Positions 49,230 to 57,312 of a stretch of 64,000 nucleotides of DNA are shown one piece after another; the first letter of the stretch is position 1; the number at the start of each line of letters is the position of its first letter. The stretch comes from Marinobacterium arenosum (lineage in GTDB: Bacteria; Pseudomonadota; Gammaproteobacteria; Pseudomonadales; Balneatricaceae), in contig NZ_JAILYN010000004.1 in the NCBI RefSeq assembly GCF_019795155.1, positions 1 through 64,000 on the forward strand, in the 5' to 3' direction. A program made the position numbers and the translations under genes. A model generated the notes under the pieces. The model saw only the letters and a program-made list of their open reading frames with translations. It did not search any database and was not told the origin of the DNA.

Positions 49230-49925
49230 ACAGGACATGATGTCGCCCTGGTAGCGGACTGCTACGGAGCTCAGTCCCTGTAGGAGGGGATTTATCCGCG
49301 ACCCGCGGTGGTCCTGTCAGAACCCGCGGCTTGTCGCCCGCGGAGCGGGCTGCTACGGAGTTCAGCCCCTGGAGGGGAGGATTTATCCGCGACCCGCGGT
49401 GGTCCTGTCAGAGTCTGCGACAGTCGCCCTCGGAGCGGGCCGCTACGGGGCTCAGCCCCTGTAGGAGGGGAATTATCCGCGACCCGCGGTGGTCCTTTCA
49501 GAGTCTGCGGCAGTCGCCCTCGGAGCGGGCCGCTACGGGGCTCAGCCCCTGTAGGAGGGGAATTATCCGCGACCCGCGGTGGTCCTTTCAGAGTCTGCGG
49601 CAGTCGCCCGCGGAGCGGGCTGCTACGGGGCTCAGCCCCTGTAGGAGGGGATTTATCCGCGACCCGCGGTGGTCCTGTCAGAACCCGCGGCTTGCCGCCC
49701 GCGGAGCGGGCCGCTACGGGGCTCAGCCCCTGTAGGAGGGGAATTATCCGCGACCCGCGGTGGTCCTTTCAGAGTCTGCGGCAGTCGCCCGCGGAGCGGA
49801 CTGCTACGGAGCTCAGCCCCTGGAGGAGAGGATTTATCCGCGACCCACGGTGGTCCTTTCAGAGTCTGCGGCAGTCGCCCTCGGAGCGGGCCGCTACGGA
49901 GCTCAGCCCCTGTAGGAAGGGGCTC
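49230..49925. repeat. tandem REP-like array D (7 units of 90-91 bp plus partials)
   Basis: The core GCGACCC(G/A)CGGTGGTCCT starts at 49298, 49389, 49479, 49569, 49659, 49750 and 49840. Each unit also holds TCGCCC(T/G)CGGAGCGGGC, GCTACGG and CAGCCCCTGTAGGAGGGG. Fifth-position variants (GAATTATCC versus GATTTATCC) define two subtypes. It lies between convergent dxs and ribA. It contains no gene; open frames within it are artefacts. Confidence 0.92.
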
Positions 49926-50007
49926 CGGCCGGCCACGCGACCAACATCAGAAACTTATCTCCGGTAAGTCGGCACACCACCCAAGGCGCTACCGACAAAC
50001 CCGGATT

Positions 50008-50622
50008 TTATTCGCTCTCTTCGCGGAAATGGTGCTCGGTCATCATATGACCCAGCTTGCCCATCTTGGTGGCGAGGTAGTTCTCGTTGTGGCGGTTCTT
50101 GCCGACCTGCAGCGGCACCCGCTCGGCGACGCTGACACCGAACTTCTCCAGCGCCTTGACCTTGCGCGGATTGTTGGTCATCAGCCGGACCCGCTTGATG
50201 CCCAGATGGTCGAGCATCGGCTGGCACATGCTGTAATCGCGCATATCCGCTTCGAAACCCAACGCCTCGTTGGCTTCCACGGTATCGGCACCGCCATCCT
50301 GCAGATGGTAGGCGCGGATCTTGTTGAGCAGGCCGATGCCGCGCCCTTCCTGACGCAGGTAGAGCAGCACGCCGCTGCCCTCTTCGGCGATCCGCTTCAA
50401 TGCTTCCTGCAGCTGGAAACCGCAATCGCAACGCAGGCTGAACAGGGCATCGCCCGTCAGGCATTCCGAATGAACACGCGCCAGGGCCGGCTGGTCGCCG
50501 CCCGGCTCACCGAACACCAGTGCCACATGCTCCTTGCCGGTGGTCTCGTCATCGAAACCGACCATCTCGAATACCCCCCAAGGGGTCGGCAGTTTGGAGG
50601 AGGCTACGAATTTTACAGTCAC
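50008..50622 (-). CDS. ribA: GTP cyclohydrolase II
   Basis: A 204-residue zinc enzyme that opens GTP in the first committed step of riboflavin synthesis. Zinc cysteines C54, C65 and C67 are in [18 protein letters not shown], and [15 protein letters not shown] and [11 protein letters not shown] are typical. It starts with GTG. It is unlinked to the rib operon 7 kb away, whose RibBA protein has lost these cysteines, so this is probably the only working cyclohydrolase in view. Confidence 0.95.
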   Translation of the reverse strand: MTVKFVASSKLPTPWGVFEMVGFDDETTGKEHVALVFGEPGGDQPALARVHSECLTGDALFSLRCDCGFQLQEALKRIAEEGSGVLLYLRQEGRGIGLLNKIRAYHLQDGGADTVEANEALGFEADMRDYSMCQPMLDHLGIKRVRLMTNNPRKVKALEKFGVSVAERVPLQVGKNRHNENYLATKMGKLGHMMTEHHFREESE

Positions 50623-50751
50623 ACAAGCTACCCCTGTAAGCGAAGGCGCACATTATAGCAGCGCCACCGGGTGCGCCAAACCAACAGTGACCGTTTCTTT
50701 ACATGATAGGAAACAACAGACTGTTGCGGTCGCCCGAACCACTCAATCCGA

Positions 50752-52101
50752 TCAGCCATCCGGCATCTCGACATCGTGCCGGCGCGGCAGACAGACATCG
50801 ACCTGCAAACCGCCTAGTCGGGATGAACGGCTGAGCTGCAACCGCCCCCGGTACTGGCGGATGATATCGCAGACGATGCTCATCCCCAGGCCGTGGCCGT
50901 GGCGCGACTCGTCCAGCCGCTCGCCACGGTTCATCAGCCGCGCCATCTGTTCCTCCTCGATACCGGGGCCGTCATCCTCGACTCTCAGATCCAGGTGGTC
51001 TTCCCCCATACTGACCGCCACCCGCACCCGACCCTCGGCCCATTTACAGGCGTTGTCCAACAGGTTGCCGAGCAGCTCGACCAGATCGTCGCGCTCGCCG
51101 GGAAAGTAACTGCCTTCGTCGATCCGACACCGAACATTCAGCGCCTTGTCGCGATAGATGGTCTTCAATGTTCGCTCGAGCTTTTCCAGCTCCTCGGCGA
51201 TGAAGATCCGCTGGCCCGGCAATGCCGAGCCGGCAATCCTGGCCCGGGTCAGCTCACGGCCAATCAGGTCGCACAGCCGGGAGGACTGTTCACGCATCGC
51301 GTCGGCGCAGTCCGGCGCGTTGTCCTTCAGCTTTTCAATCTGTCGGTCCAGCACGGTTAGCGGAGTCTTGGCGGCATGGGCCAAGTTGCCCAGCGCGTTG
51401 CGCGAGCGTTGCAGGCGCAACTCCATCGACTGCACCAGGTAGTTGATCTCGGTCACCAGCGGCTCCACTTCCAGGGTGTCGCTGTGCGGCAGCTGGCGTA
51501 TCTCGCCTTTTTTCAATTTGCCAATATCGTCGCGTACCCGCACCAGTGAGCGCAGCCCGCTACGGATCACCATCACCTGCACCAGCAACAACAGCGCCAG
51601 CGACACCAGCCCGACGGTTGCTACCAACCAACCGAGCCGTACCAATCCCCTTTCGATCCGCTGCACGTCCTGCGCCACCAGCAGATGCACGTTCCGGCCC
51701 TGCTTCATGAACTGCTCTTCCAGCACCAGCCAGGAGCTGCGCCCCTTGCGGATCAGGTAGAGGTTGTCCTGGCCGACGGTACGGGCCCCTTCCAGCGAGA
51801 TGCGGTCATCCCACAGCGAGCGGGAGTAGAACCACTGGTCACCCACCGCCAGCTGGAAATAGTGGCCCGACATCGGTTGCTGATAGACCGGATCGACCAT
51901 CTCCGGCAGCACCTCCCAGACGCCCGGTTCCTCGACCTGTACCGCCCGCAGCAATGCATAAGCGTCACTGGACAACCGGTCGCCCACGAAGTCATAGGCG
52001 GTCTGACGCAAGAACCAGCCGTTGGCCAACCATAACAACAGGAATACCAGCATCGTCAGCACGATGAAGCCGACATTGAGTCGCGCCTGGATCGATTTCA
52101 T
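50752..52101 (-). CDS. PhoQ-like sensor histidine kinase
   Basis: A 449-residue inner-membrane kinase: helices at about 10-30 and 156-178 enclose a ~120-residue periplasmic sensor (HYFQLAVGDQWFYSRSLWDDR). HAMP and dimerisation follow, with the phospho-accepting H242 in NLAHAAKTPLTVL, the PhoQ-type H-box (HxxKTPL). The ATP domain has LLGNLLDNACKWA and GLGMSIVCDI. The start overlaps the regulator stop by 4 bp (ATGA). The signal is unknown; the H-box relates it to PhoQ, which senses divalent cations and peptides. Confidence 0.93.
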   Translation of the reverse strand: MKSIQARLNVGFIVLTMLVFLLLWLANGWFLRQTAYDFVGDRLSSDAYALLRAVQVEEPGVWEVLPEMVDPVYQQPMSGHYFQLAVGDQWFYSRSLWDDRISLEGARTVGQDNLYLIRKGRSSWLVLEEQFMKQGRNVHLLVAQDVQRIERGLVRLGWLVATVGLVSLALLLLVQVMVIRSGLRSLVRVRDDIGKLKKGEIRQLPHSDTLEVEPLVTEINYLVQSMELRLQRSRNALGNLAHAAKTPLTVLDRQIEKLKDNAPDCADAMREQSSRLCDLIGRELTRARIAGSALPGQRIFIAEELEKLERTLKTIYRDKALNVRCRIDEGSYFPGERDDLVELLGNLLDNACKWAEGRVRVAVSMGEDHLDLRVEDDGPGIEEEQMARLMNRGERLDESRHGHGLGMSIVCDIIRQYRGRLQLSRSSRLGGLQVDVCLPRRHDVEMPDG

Positions 52102-52766
52102 CGAGGAGACGCCACAAAGATATAGCCCTGACCGCGCTTGGTGAGAATCCGCTCCTTGCCGATCTTCTTGCGCAGCATCTTGATATAAGCTTCGATCACG
52201 TTACTGTCGTTGTCGGCCCCCTCATCGTACAGATGCTCGACCAGCTGCAATTTCGACAGCACCCGACCGGGGTTGTGCATCATGTAGCGCAACAGCCGGT
52301 ATTCGGTGCCGGTTAGTGAAACCTCGCTGCCGCCCGTCAGTTGCACGGATTGGGTTTTCTCATCAAGCGATAGGCCGTCGACCTGCAGGGAACTGGAGAT
52401 CTGCTGGTTTGCCCGGCGCAGTAACGCGGTCATCCTCACCAGCAGTTCTTCGGAGTGAAAGGGTTTACCCAGGTAATCGTCGGCACCGGCCTCGAAGCCA
52501 TCCACCCGCTCCTGCCAGGCGGAGCGGGCGGTCAGGATCAACACCGGTATGTTATTGCGCCGGGTGCGCCAGTTGCGCAGCACATCCAGCCCGCAACGTT
52601 GTGGCAATCCCAGATCCAGGATCACCAGATCGTAGATATCCTCATAGCCCATCGCTTCGCCATCGACGCCATTATCGGCCAGATCGACCGCGTAGCCACT
52701 GCGTACCAACTCGGCACGCAACTCCGGCCCTAACACCGGATCGTCTTCCACCAGCAGTACTCGCAT
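52098..52766 (-). CDS. OmpR-family response regulator
   Basis: A 222-residue regulator with a receiver domain (phospho-acceptor D51 in LVILDLGLP, lysine in GKPF) and a C-terminal winged helix (GTEYRLLRYMMHNPGRVLSK, VIEAYIKMLRKKIG). It resembles PhoP/QseB/PmrA. Such proteins bind two direct hexamers 11 bp apart; matching sites lie before the two motif-protein genes at 54190-54206 and 54562-54578. It is encoded between the PepSY protein (8 bp) and its kinase (4-bp overlap). Confidence 0.94.
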   Translation of the reverse strand: MRVLLVEDDPVLGPELRAELVRSGYAVDLADNGVDGEAMGYEDIYDLVILDLGLPQRCGLDVLRNWRTRRNNIPVLILTARSAWQERVDGFEAGADDYLGKPFHSEELLVRMTALLRRANQQISSSLQVDGLSLDEKTQSVQLTGGSEVSLTGTEYRLLRYMMHNPGRVLSKLQLVEHLYDEGADNDSNVIEAYIKMLRKKIGKERILTKRGQGYIFVASPR

Positions 52767-52774
52767 TCGTTTGC

Positions 52775-53086
52775 TTACTCCGTCAGCAATGACCCGGTGC
52801 GGGCGTCCACATAGATAATCCGCACCACGCCGTCCCGGCCGGCAACCTCCATCTCGTAGATATAGCCACTACCATGGCGTAGCAGAGTGGTATCGAGCAT
52901 CCGCCCTTCAGTCAGTCGGTCAACCCGCTGATGCAGTTCCGCCATCGGCAAAATATCACCTTTTTCCACCAGCGTGCGGCAGGCATGATAATCCAGTCGT
53001 TCCGTTTCATGAGCAAACGACACAGACACGTAGCCCTGCATCGGCAGTACGGCCAGCATGGTGATCAACAAACGTAAGTTGCTCAT
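52775..53086 (-). CDS. exported PepSY-domain protein
   Basis: A 103-residue protein with a signal peptide (MSNLRLLITMLAVLPMQG) and a PepSY domain whose end reads GYIYEMEVAGRDGVVRIIYVDARTGSLL. PepSY proteins next to two-component genes are common and may modulate the sensor in the periplasm; the role here is inferred. A strong GGGGGAG precedes the ATG at 53086, so the longer open frame to 53143 is rejected. First gene of a three-gene operon. Confidence 0.88.
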   Translation of the reverse strand: MSNLRLLITMLAVLPMQGYVSVSFAHETERLDYHACRTLVEKGDILPMAELHQRVDRLTEGRMLDTTLLRHGSGYIYEMEVAGRDGVVRIIYVDARTGSLLTE

Positions 53087-53123
53087 GGCTCCCCCTCTTC
53101 CAAGCAGACTAAGGATTTCCTCT

Positions 53124-53134
53124 CCAAGCTGCAA
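53124..53134 (-). promoter_or_regulatory. possible half-site upstream of the PepSY operon
   Basis: On the minus strand TTGCAGCTTGG resembles the first hexamer and spacer (TTTCAGCTTGG) of the operators upstream of the two motif-protein genes. The second hexamer is not conserved. It may be a weak autoregulatory site, or chance. Confidence 0.2.
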
Positions 53135-53193
53135 CCAGCCCAACCGCGACCCGCCGAGCGAGCCGCTGTCGGGTAGTCAATGGGGGCGGGCTG

Positions 53194-54138
53194 TCAGCTC
53201 TGGTACTCGTAAACGCTCTTACCCCAGTGGTCGAATTTCTGCTCGCGCTCTTGCTGCAGCTCCTCAATCAGTTCTTTATCAGTGTGCGCCAACATCAGAC
53301 CACTTACATCGGAAGTAACCGAACCCTGGTAGTCGTAAACACTTTTACCCCAGTGGTCGGTCTTTTCCTCTTCACGCATCATCTCTTCTTCGATCAGATC
53401 ACGATCGCTGTGCGCCAGCAGGTCGCTCGAATAGGTCGGGATCGAGCTCTGGTAGTCGTAAACGCTGTTACCCCAGAAATCGGTCTTCTCCTCTTCGCGC
53501 ATCATCTCATCTTCGATCAGATCACGATCGCTGTGCGCCAGCAGGTCGCTCGAATAGGTCGGGATCGAGCTCTGGTAGTCGTAAACGCTGTTACCCCAGA
53601 AATCGGTCTTCTCCTCTTCGCGCATCATCTCATCATCCATCAGCTGACGATCGCTGTGCGCCAGCAGCTGGCTGGACGGGGACGATACGGAACTCTGATA
53701 GTCGAAGACGCTCTTACCCCAGTGGTCGATTACACCGTCATACGGCTTATCTTCTTCGTCGGTCTGCTCACGATCGCTACGTGCAATCATTAAACCGGCA
53801 GCCTCTGTGGTCACCGAACCCTGGTAGTCGTAGACGCTTTTACCCCAGTGGTCGATCGTGCCCTCATGGCGCATCTCTTCTTCGTCCATCAACTCACGAT
53901 CACTATGAGCCAGCATCCACTGTGCTCCAACTGTCGGTGTCAGCGAGCTTTGATAGTCGTAGACGCTCTTACCCCAATGGTCGATCTGCTCCTGTTCTCG
54001 AATATCCTGCTCTTCCATCAAATCAAGGTCGCTGTGCGCCCACATCTGACTCTGCATGGACTGGCTGTCAGCCGAAACCTGCGCCGATGCCAGAAGAACA
54101 GTCGCAGTCACCAACCCGGAGATATGTAGTGTTTTCAT
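53194..54138 (-). CDS. exported acidic protein with seven WGxSVYDYQS repeats
   Basis: A 314-residue protein with a signal peptide (about 1-23, ending QVSA). The rest is seven units of about 41 residues, each with an acidic head (LAHSDRDLIEDEMMREEE), then D(H/F)WG(K/N)SVYDYQSS and a short Ser/Thr/Pro linker. Repeats four and five are identical at DNA level over about 124 bp. No enzyme signature and no known family is recognised. High negative charge suggests cation or peptide binding. GAGGA precedes the ATG. A regulator-type operator lies 52 bp upstream. Confidence 0.85.
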   Translation of the reverse strand: MKTLHISGLVTATVLLASAQVSADSQSMQSQMWAHSDLDLMEEQDIREQEQIDHWGKSVYDYQSSLTPTVGAQWMLAHSDRELMDEEEMRHEGTIDHWGKSVYDYQGSVTTEAAGLMIARSDREQTDEEDKPYDGVIDHWGKSVFDYQSSVSSPSSQLLAHSDRQLMDDEMMREEEKTDFWGNSVYDYQSSIPTYSSDLLAHSDRDLIEDEMMREEEKTDFWGNSVYDYQSSIPTYSSDLLAHSDRDLIEEEMMREEEKTDHWGKSVYDYQGSVTSDVSGLMLAHTDKELIEELQQEREQKFDHWGKSVYEYQS

Positions 54139-54173
54139 GACTAGTTCCTCGTGACTTTTTGTTTTCCAATCTC

Positions 54174-54206
54174 ACTCTAGAGGGACAATCTGAAACCAAG
54201 CTGAAA
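54174..54206 (-). promoter_or_regulatory. putative regulator-dependent promoter of the repeat-protein gene
   Basis: On the minus strand: TTTCAG, spacer CTTGG, TTTCAG (54190-54206), then 10 nt, then TAGAGT (54174-54179). Direct hexamers with 11-bp period placed in the -35 position are the layout used by PhoP-type regulators. The same layout precedes the small motif gene. The transcript would begin near 54167. Confidence 0.6.
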
Positions 54207-54299
54207 ACCCTGATTATTTTTTAGCCAACCATCCCTCACTACCTCATACGCGCCTTGGCTGCCTCCGGATCAATCCGCCGAACGGCCGTGGCAACCGGC

Positions 54300-54512
54300 T
54301 CAGCGGCTATAGTCGTAAATACTGTTGCCCCAGAGATCCCGTTCCGGCACTTCGCCATGCTCGCTCAGATCCGGCTCGACGATTTCCGCGGCCATATTGC
54401 CCTGAACCAGGCGGCGCCAGTCGTCGTGAGGATTCACAAGATGGGCCTGCGCAGGGGCGCCGAACAACAGCGCAACGATGATTGCCAGGCCCGGGCGGGT
54501 CAGGGATGCCAT
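54300..54512 (-). CDS. small exported protein ending in a single WGNSIYDY motif
   Basis: A 70-residue protein with a signal peptide (MASLTRPGLAIIVALLFGAP, cleavage after AQA). The mature part is acidic (EIVEPDLSEHGEVPERD) and ends in LWGNSIYDYSR, one copy of the motif that occurs seven times in the neighbouring repeat protein. Its open frame would be easy to overlook because of its size. Shared motif, shared promoter layout and adjacency make a joint function likely. No known family is recognised. Confidence 0.8.
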   Translation of the reverse strand: MASLTRPGLAIIVALLFGAPAQAHLVNPHDDWRRLVQGNMAAEIVEPDLSEHGEVPERDLWGNSIYDYSR

Positions 54513-54545
54513 GATGACGCCTCACAATATTCAGCTGTCATTTAA

Positions 54546-54578
54546 ACAGTAACCGAAGATGGTGAAATCAAGCTGAAA
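54546..54578 (-). promoter_or_regulatory. putative regulator-dependent promoter of the small motif-protein gene
   Basis: On the minus strand: TTTCAG, spacer CTTGA, TTTCAC (54562-54578), then 10 nt, then TACTGT (54546-54551). Hexamer spacing and distance to the -10-like element equal those upstream of the repeat-protein gene, and the distance to the ATG is nearly equal (50 versus 52). Confidence 0.55.
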
Positions 54579-54639
54579 GCGGGCTTTGGAGCCCCGGGAA
54601 GTTAACCGTCCAGGCAACGGGCGGCCTTGATTTTGGGGT

Positions 54640-54870
54640 ATATAGCGGGACGGGAGTGCCCATGCCACAGTCGCAGCAGGCAGGAATCTCACCGTAGCAA
54701 CTCGCTTGCCATGGCCCTTGGCTACGGCGGGCTGCTACGGAGCCCAGCCCCTGTAGGAGATGTAATAAAGCGGCTCCGGCCGGGCAGGTTCAGCCACGAC
54801 CCGCGGGGTCCTTTCAGAGTCCGCGGCAGTCGCCGTCGGAGCGGCTGCTACAGGAGACGCTGGCAGAATG
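54640..54870. repeat. degenerate REP-like sequence between the small motif gene and pgpA
   Basis: Diverged copies of array D elements occur: GGGCTGCTACGGAGCCCAGC, CCCTGTAGGAG, CACGACCCGCGGGGTCCTTT and CAGTCGCCGTCGGAGCGGC. There is at most one and a half units, so it is not an amplified array. No gene is supported here. Confidence 0.75.
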
Positions 54871-55350
54871 TTAGAAAATATTCAGCCCGGCCAGTAGCTG
54901 CAGGCAGAGCCCGGCATAGACGCCGGCCAGCAGGTCGTCGAGCATGATACCGAGCCCGCCATGAACCTTCCTGTCCGCCCAGCGGATCGGCCAGGGCTTG
55001 AGGATGTCGAAGATGCGGAACAGGACGAAGCCGATAGCGATCCACTGCCAGCCGGCCGGTGCGGCCAGCATGGTTAGCCAGAAACCGACAAACTCATCCC
55101 AGACAATGCCGCCGTGGTCGTGCACGCCGATATCCCTGGAGGTGCGCTCGCACAGCCAGATACCGATCAGCGTGGTGACCACCAGCATCAACAGGTAGAG
55201 CGGCAGGCTCAGCTTGGCGAACCAGAGGTAGGGGATGATCGCCGCCAGGGTGCCGACGGTACCGGGCGCCCAGGGTGAGGCCCCGCTCCCCAGACCGAAG
55301 GCGAGAAAATGGATGGGATTGCGCCAGACCGAGGCCGGTACCTTGTTCAT
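54871..55350 (-). CDS. pgpA: phosphatidylglycerophosphatase A
   Basis: A 159-residue, four-helix membrane enzyme that dephosphorylates phosphatidylglycerophosphate. PgpA hallmarks are FGLGSGASPWAPGTVGTLAA, DHGGIVWDEFVGFWL (catalytic acidic residues) and FRIFDILKPWPI, then GGLGIMLDDLLAGVYAG. Last gene of the rib-nusB-thiL-pgpA run, 19 bp after thiL. Confidence 0.96.
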   Translation of the reverse strand: MNKVPASVWRNPIHFLAFGLGSGASPWAPGTVGTLAAIIPYLWFAKLSLPLYLLMLVVTTLIGIWLCERTSRDIGVHDHGGIVWDEFVGFWLTMLAAPAGWQWIAIGFVLFRIFDILKPWPIRWADRKVHGGLGIMLDDLLAGVYAGLCLQLLAGLNIF

Positions 55351-55369
55351 TACGTTTCTCGGCTACTGC

Positions 55370-56317
55370 TCAATTATCCGGAAAATGATCGAAGCCGGCT
55401 GCCGCAACCGACTCTAACCGGCCATCGGGGTGGCGCAGTCGCAGACCGGATTCGGCCTCGATGCGGCCAACCACGGTGACCTGGTCGGACAACGAAGCCA
55501 ACAGAGAGCGCTGCGCTTCAGGCAGAGTGAAACAGAGCTCGAAATCCTCGCCGCCGGACAGCGCCCACTGGCGTGCCTGCTCGCGGCCGAACCGGGCCAC
55601 CAGCGCCGCCGACAACGGTAGCCCGTCCAGTTCGATCTCCGCGCCGAGGCCGTCCTCCAGCAGGTGGCCGAGATCGGCCAGCAAACCGTCGGAGATATCG
55701 AGTCCGGCAGTGGCGATACCGCCGATCCGGTGGCCGACCGCCAAACGGGGTTCGGGGCAGTAGAACCGCTGCCGTAGCCAGTCGACATCTCCACTGGCTG
55801 CGCTTTGATCCAGCAACGTCTGCAGACCGCCCCGGCTATCACCGAGGGTGCCGGTCACGCAGACCAGGTCGCCCGGCTGCGCGCCACGGCGGGTCAGCGC
55901 CCTGCCCGGCTCCACCGCGCCATGTACCTGGACGCTCATCGTGCGGTGACCGCGGGTGGTATCGCCACCGACCAGCACGATGCCGAAGTCGGCGGCCCGC
56001 TCCGACAGCCGTCGTGCAAACGGCTCCAGCCAGGCGGGATCCGCTTCCGGCAGGGTCAGCGCCAGGGTGAACCAGAGCGGTTCGGCGGCCATGCCGGCCA
56101 GATCGCTGACCGCCGCGCCGAGCAGCCGCTCGGCCAGCCGGGCCGGATCCGAACCGGCTAGAAAATGGGTGCCCTCGACCAGGGTATCGATCGATACCGC
56201 CAACTGTCGGCCGATGGGCAGTTGCAGCAGGGCGCAATCGTCGCCGATCCCCAGCGCCACCGAGTCGACCGCCGGCTGGCGGGCGAAATAGCGCCGGATC
56301 AGTTCGAATTCACCCAT
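55370..56317 (-). CDS. thiL: thiamine-monophosphate kinase
   Basis: A 315-residue AIR-synthase-like kinase that makes thiamine diphosphate, the cofactor of Dxs in this window. It begins MGEFELIRRYF, and ALGIGDDCALL, VGGDTTRGHR, GTLGDSRGGL and DISDGLLADLGHLL carry the ATP/Mg residues. The order nusB-thiL-pgpA is widely conserved in gammaproteobacteria. Confidence 0.96.
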   Translation of the reverse strand: MGEFELIRRYFARQPAVDSVALGIGDDCALLQLPIGRQLAVSIDTLVEGTHFLAGSDPARLAERLLGAAVSDLAGMAAEPLWFTLALTLPEADPAWLEPFARRLSERAADFGIVLVGGDTTRGHRTMSVQVHGAVEPGRALTRRGAQPGDLVCVTGTLGDSRGGLQTLLDQSAASGDVDWLRQRFYCPEPRLAVGHRIGGIATAGLDISDGLLADLGHLLEDGLGAEIELDGLPLSAALVARFGREQARQWALSGGEDFELCFTLPEAQRSLLASLSDQVTVVGRIEAESGLRLRHPDGRLESVAAAGFDHFPDN

Positions 56318-56338
56318 ACTGTGTGCCTGCGTCCCTGC

Positions 56339-56815
56339 TTACTTCTTCTGGCGGGCGGCCTGGATCTCGGCCATCCGTGCGCGCTGGGCGACCTTGTCCA
56401 GCACACCGTTGACGTAACGGTGGCTGTCGGTAGCACCGAAGATCTTGGCCAGCTCAACGCTTTCGTTGATCGCCACCCGGTACGGTACTTCCAGCCGCTG
56501 CAGCAGCTCGTAGCTGCCGATGCGCAGCACGTTCAACTCGACCGGGTCCAGGTCGTCCAGCATGCGGTCGAGGAACGGCTCGAAAGTCTTGTCCAGCTCG
56601 GACTTGCGGCTGGCAACGCCACGCAGCAGTTCGGAGAACAGCTGCAGATCGGTGTTGCGCATGTCGTTGTCGACCCGGAATTGGGCTTCCAGCTCGTTGA
56701 TCGGGTTGCCGGTCAGCGACCAGGAGTACAGCGCTTGCAGCGCGAAGGCACGCGCCGAACGACGCTGTTCGGTCAGGGAGACTTTCTTGCCTTTGGACGC
56801 AGGTTTGTCGCTCAT
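56339..56815 (-). CDS. nusB: transcription antitermination factor NusB
   Basis: A 158-residue all-helical RNA-binding protein. Typical stretches are ARAFALQALYSW, LDRMLDDLDPVELNVLRIGS and YRVAINESVELAKIFGATDS and RYVNGVLDKVA. With S10 it binds boxA in rRNA leaders; such a boxA is at 109-120. It lies 6 bp after ribH. Confidence 0.96.
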   Translation of the reverse strand: MSDKPASKGKKVSLTEQRRSARAFALQALYSWSLTGNPINELEAQFRVDNDMRNTDLQLFSELLRGVASRKSELDKTFEPFLDRMLDDLDPVELNVLRIGSYELLQRLEVPYRVAINESVELAKIFGATDSHRYVNGVLDKVAQRARMAEIQAARQKK

Positions 56816-56821
56816 GCCCGA

Positions 56822-57295
56822 TTAACCCTCAAGCTGCCGCAGCAGGCTGACCATCTCCAGCGCAGACAGCGCCGCTTCCGCACCCTTGTTGCCCATCTTG
56901 GTACCGGCACGCTCGACCGCCTGCTCGATACTGTTGACGGTCAGGATGCCGTTGGCCACCGGTACGTCGTAGTCCAGGGAGACCTGGGCCACGCCCTTGG
57001 AGCTTTCGGAGGAGACATATTCGAAGTGCGGTGTACCGCCGCGGATTACCGCACCCAACGCGATAATGGCGTCATCCCGCTTCTGCTGGGCGACTTTCTT
57101 CACCGCCAGCGGAATCTCGAACGCGCCCGGTACCCGGATCACGCGAATGTTGTCTTCGCTGACGCCGTGGCGCTTCAGGGTGTCCAGCGCGCCTTCCAGC
57201 AGGCTTTCAACCACAAATGCATTGAAACGGCCGACCACAATGGCATAGTTGCCGGCGCCGCTGATCAGATCACCTTCAAAGGTTTTAACAGCCAT
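56822..57295 (-). CDS. ribH: 6,7-dimethyl-8-ribityllumazine synthase
   Basis: A 157-residue enzyme, the penultimate step of riboflavin synthesis. Typical are [32 protein letters not shown] and [19 protein letters not shown] with the catalytic histidine. It condenses the RibBA product with the pyrimidine from RibD. 17 bp downstream of ribBA. Confidence 0.96.
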   Translation of the reverse strand: MAVKTFEGDLISGAGNYAIVVGRFNAFVVESLLEGALDTLKRHGVSEDNIRVIRVPGAFEIPLAVKKVAQQKRDDAIIALGAVIRGGTPHFEYVSSESSKGVAQVSLDYDVPVANGILTVNSIEQAVERAGTKMGNKGAEAALSALEMVSLLRQLEG

Positions 57296-57312
57296 CTTAT
57301 AGTTCCGCTTTA

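Noticed and set aside
49308-49967. Coding sequence in array D
   Set aside because: The frame is a by-product of the 90-bp unit and lacks a ribosome site in context.
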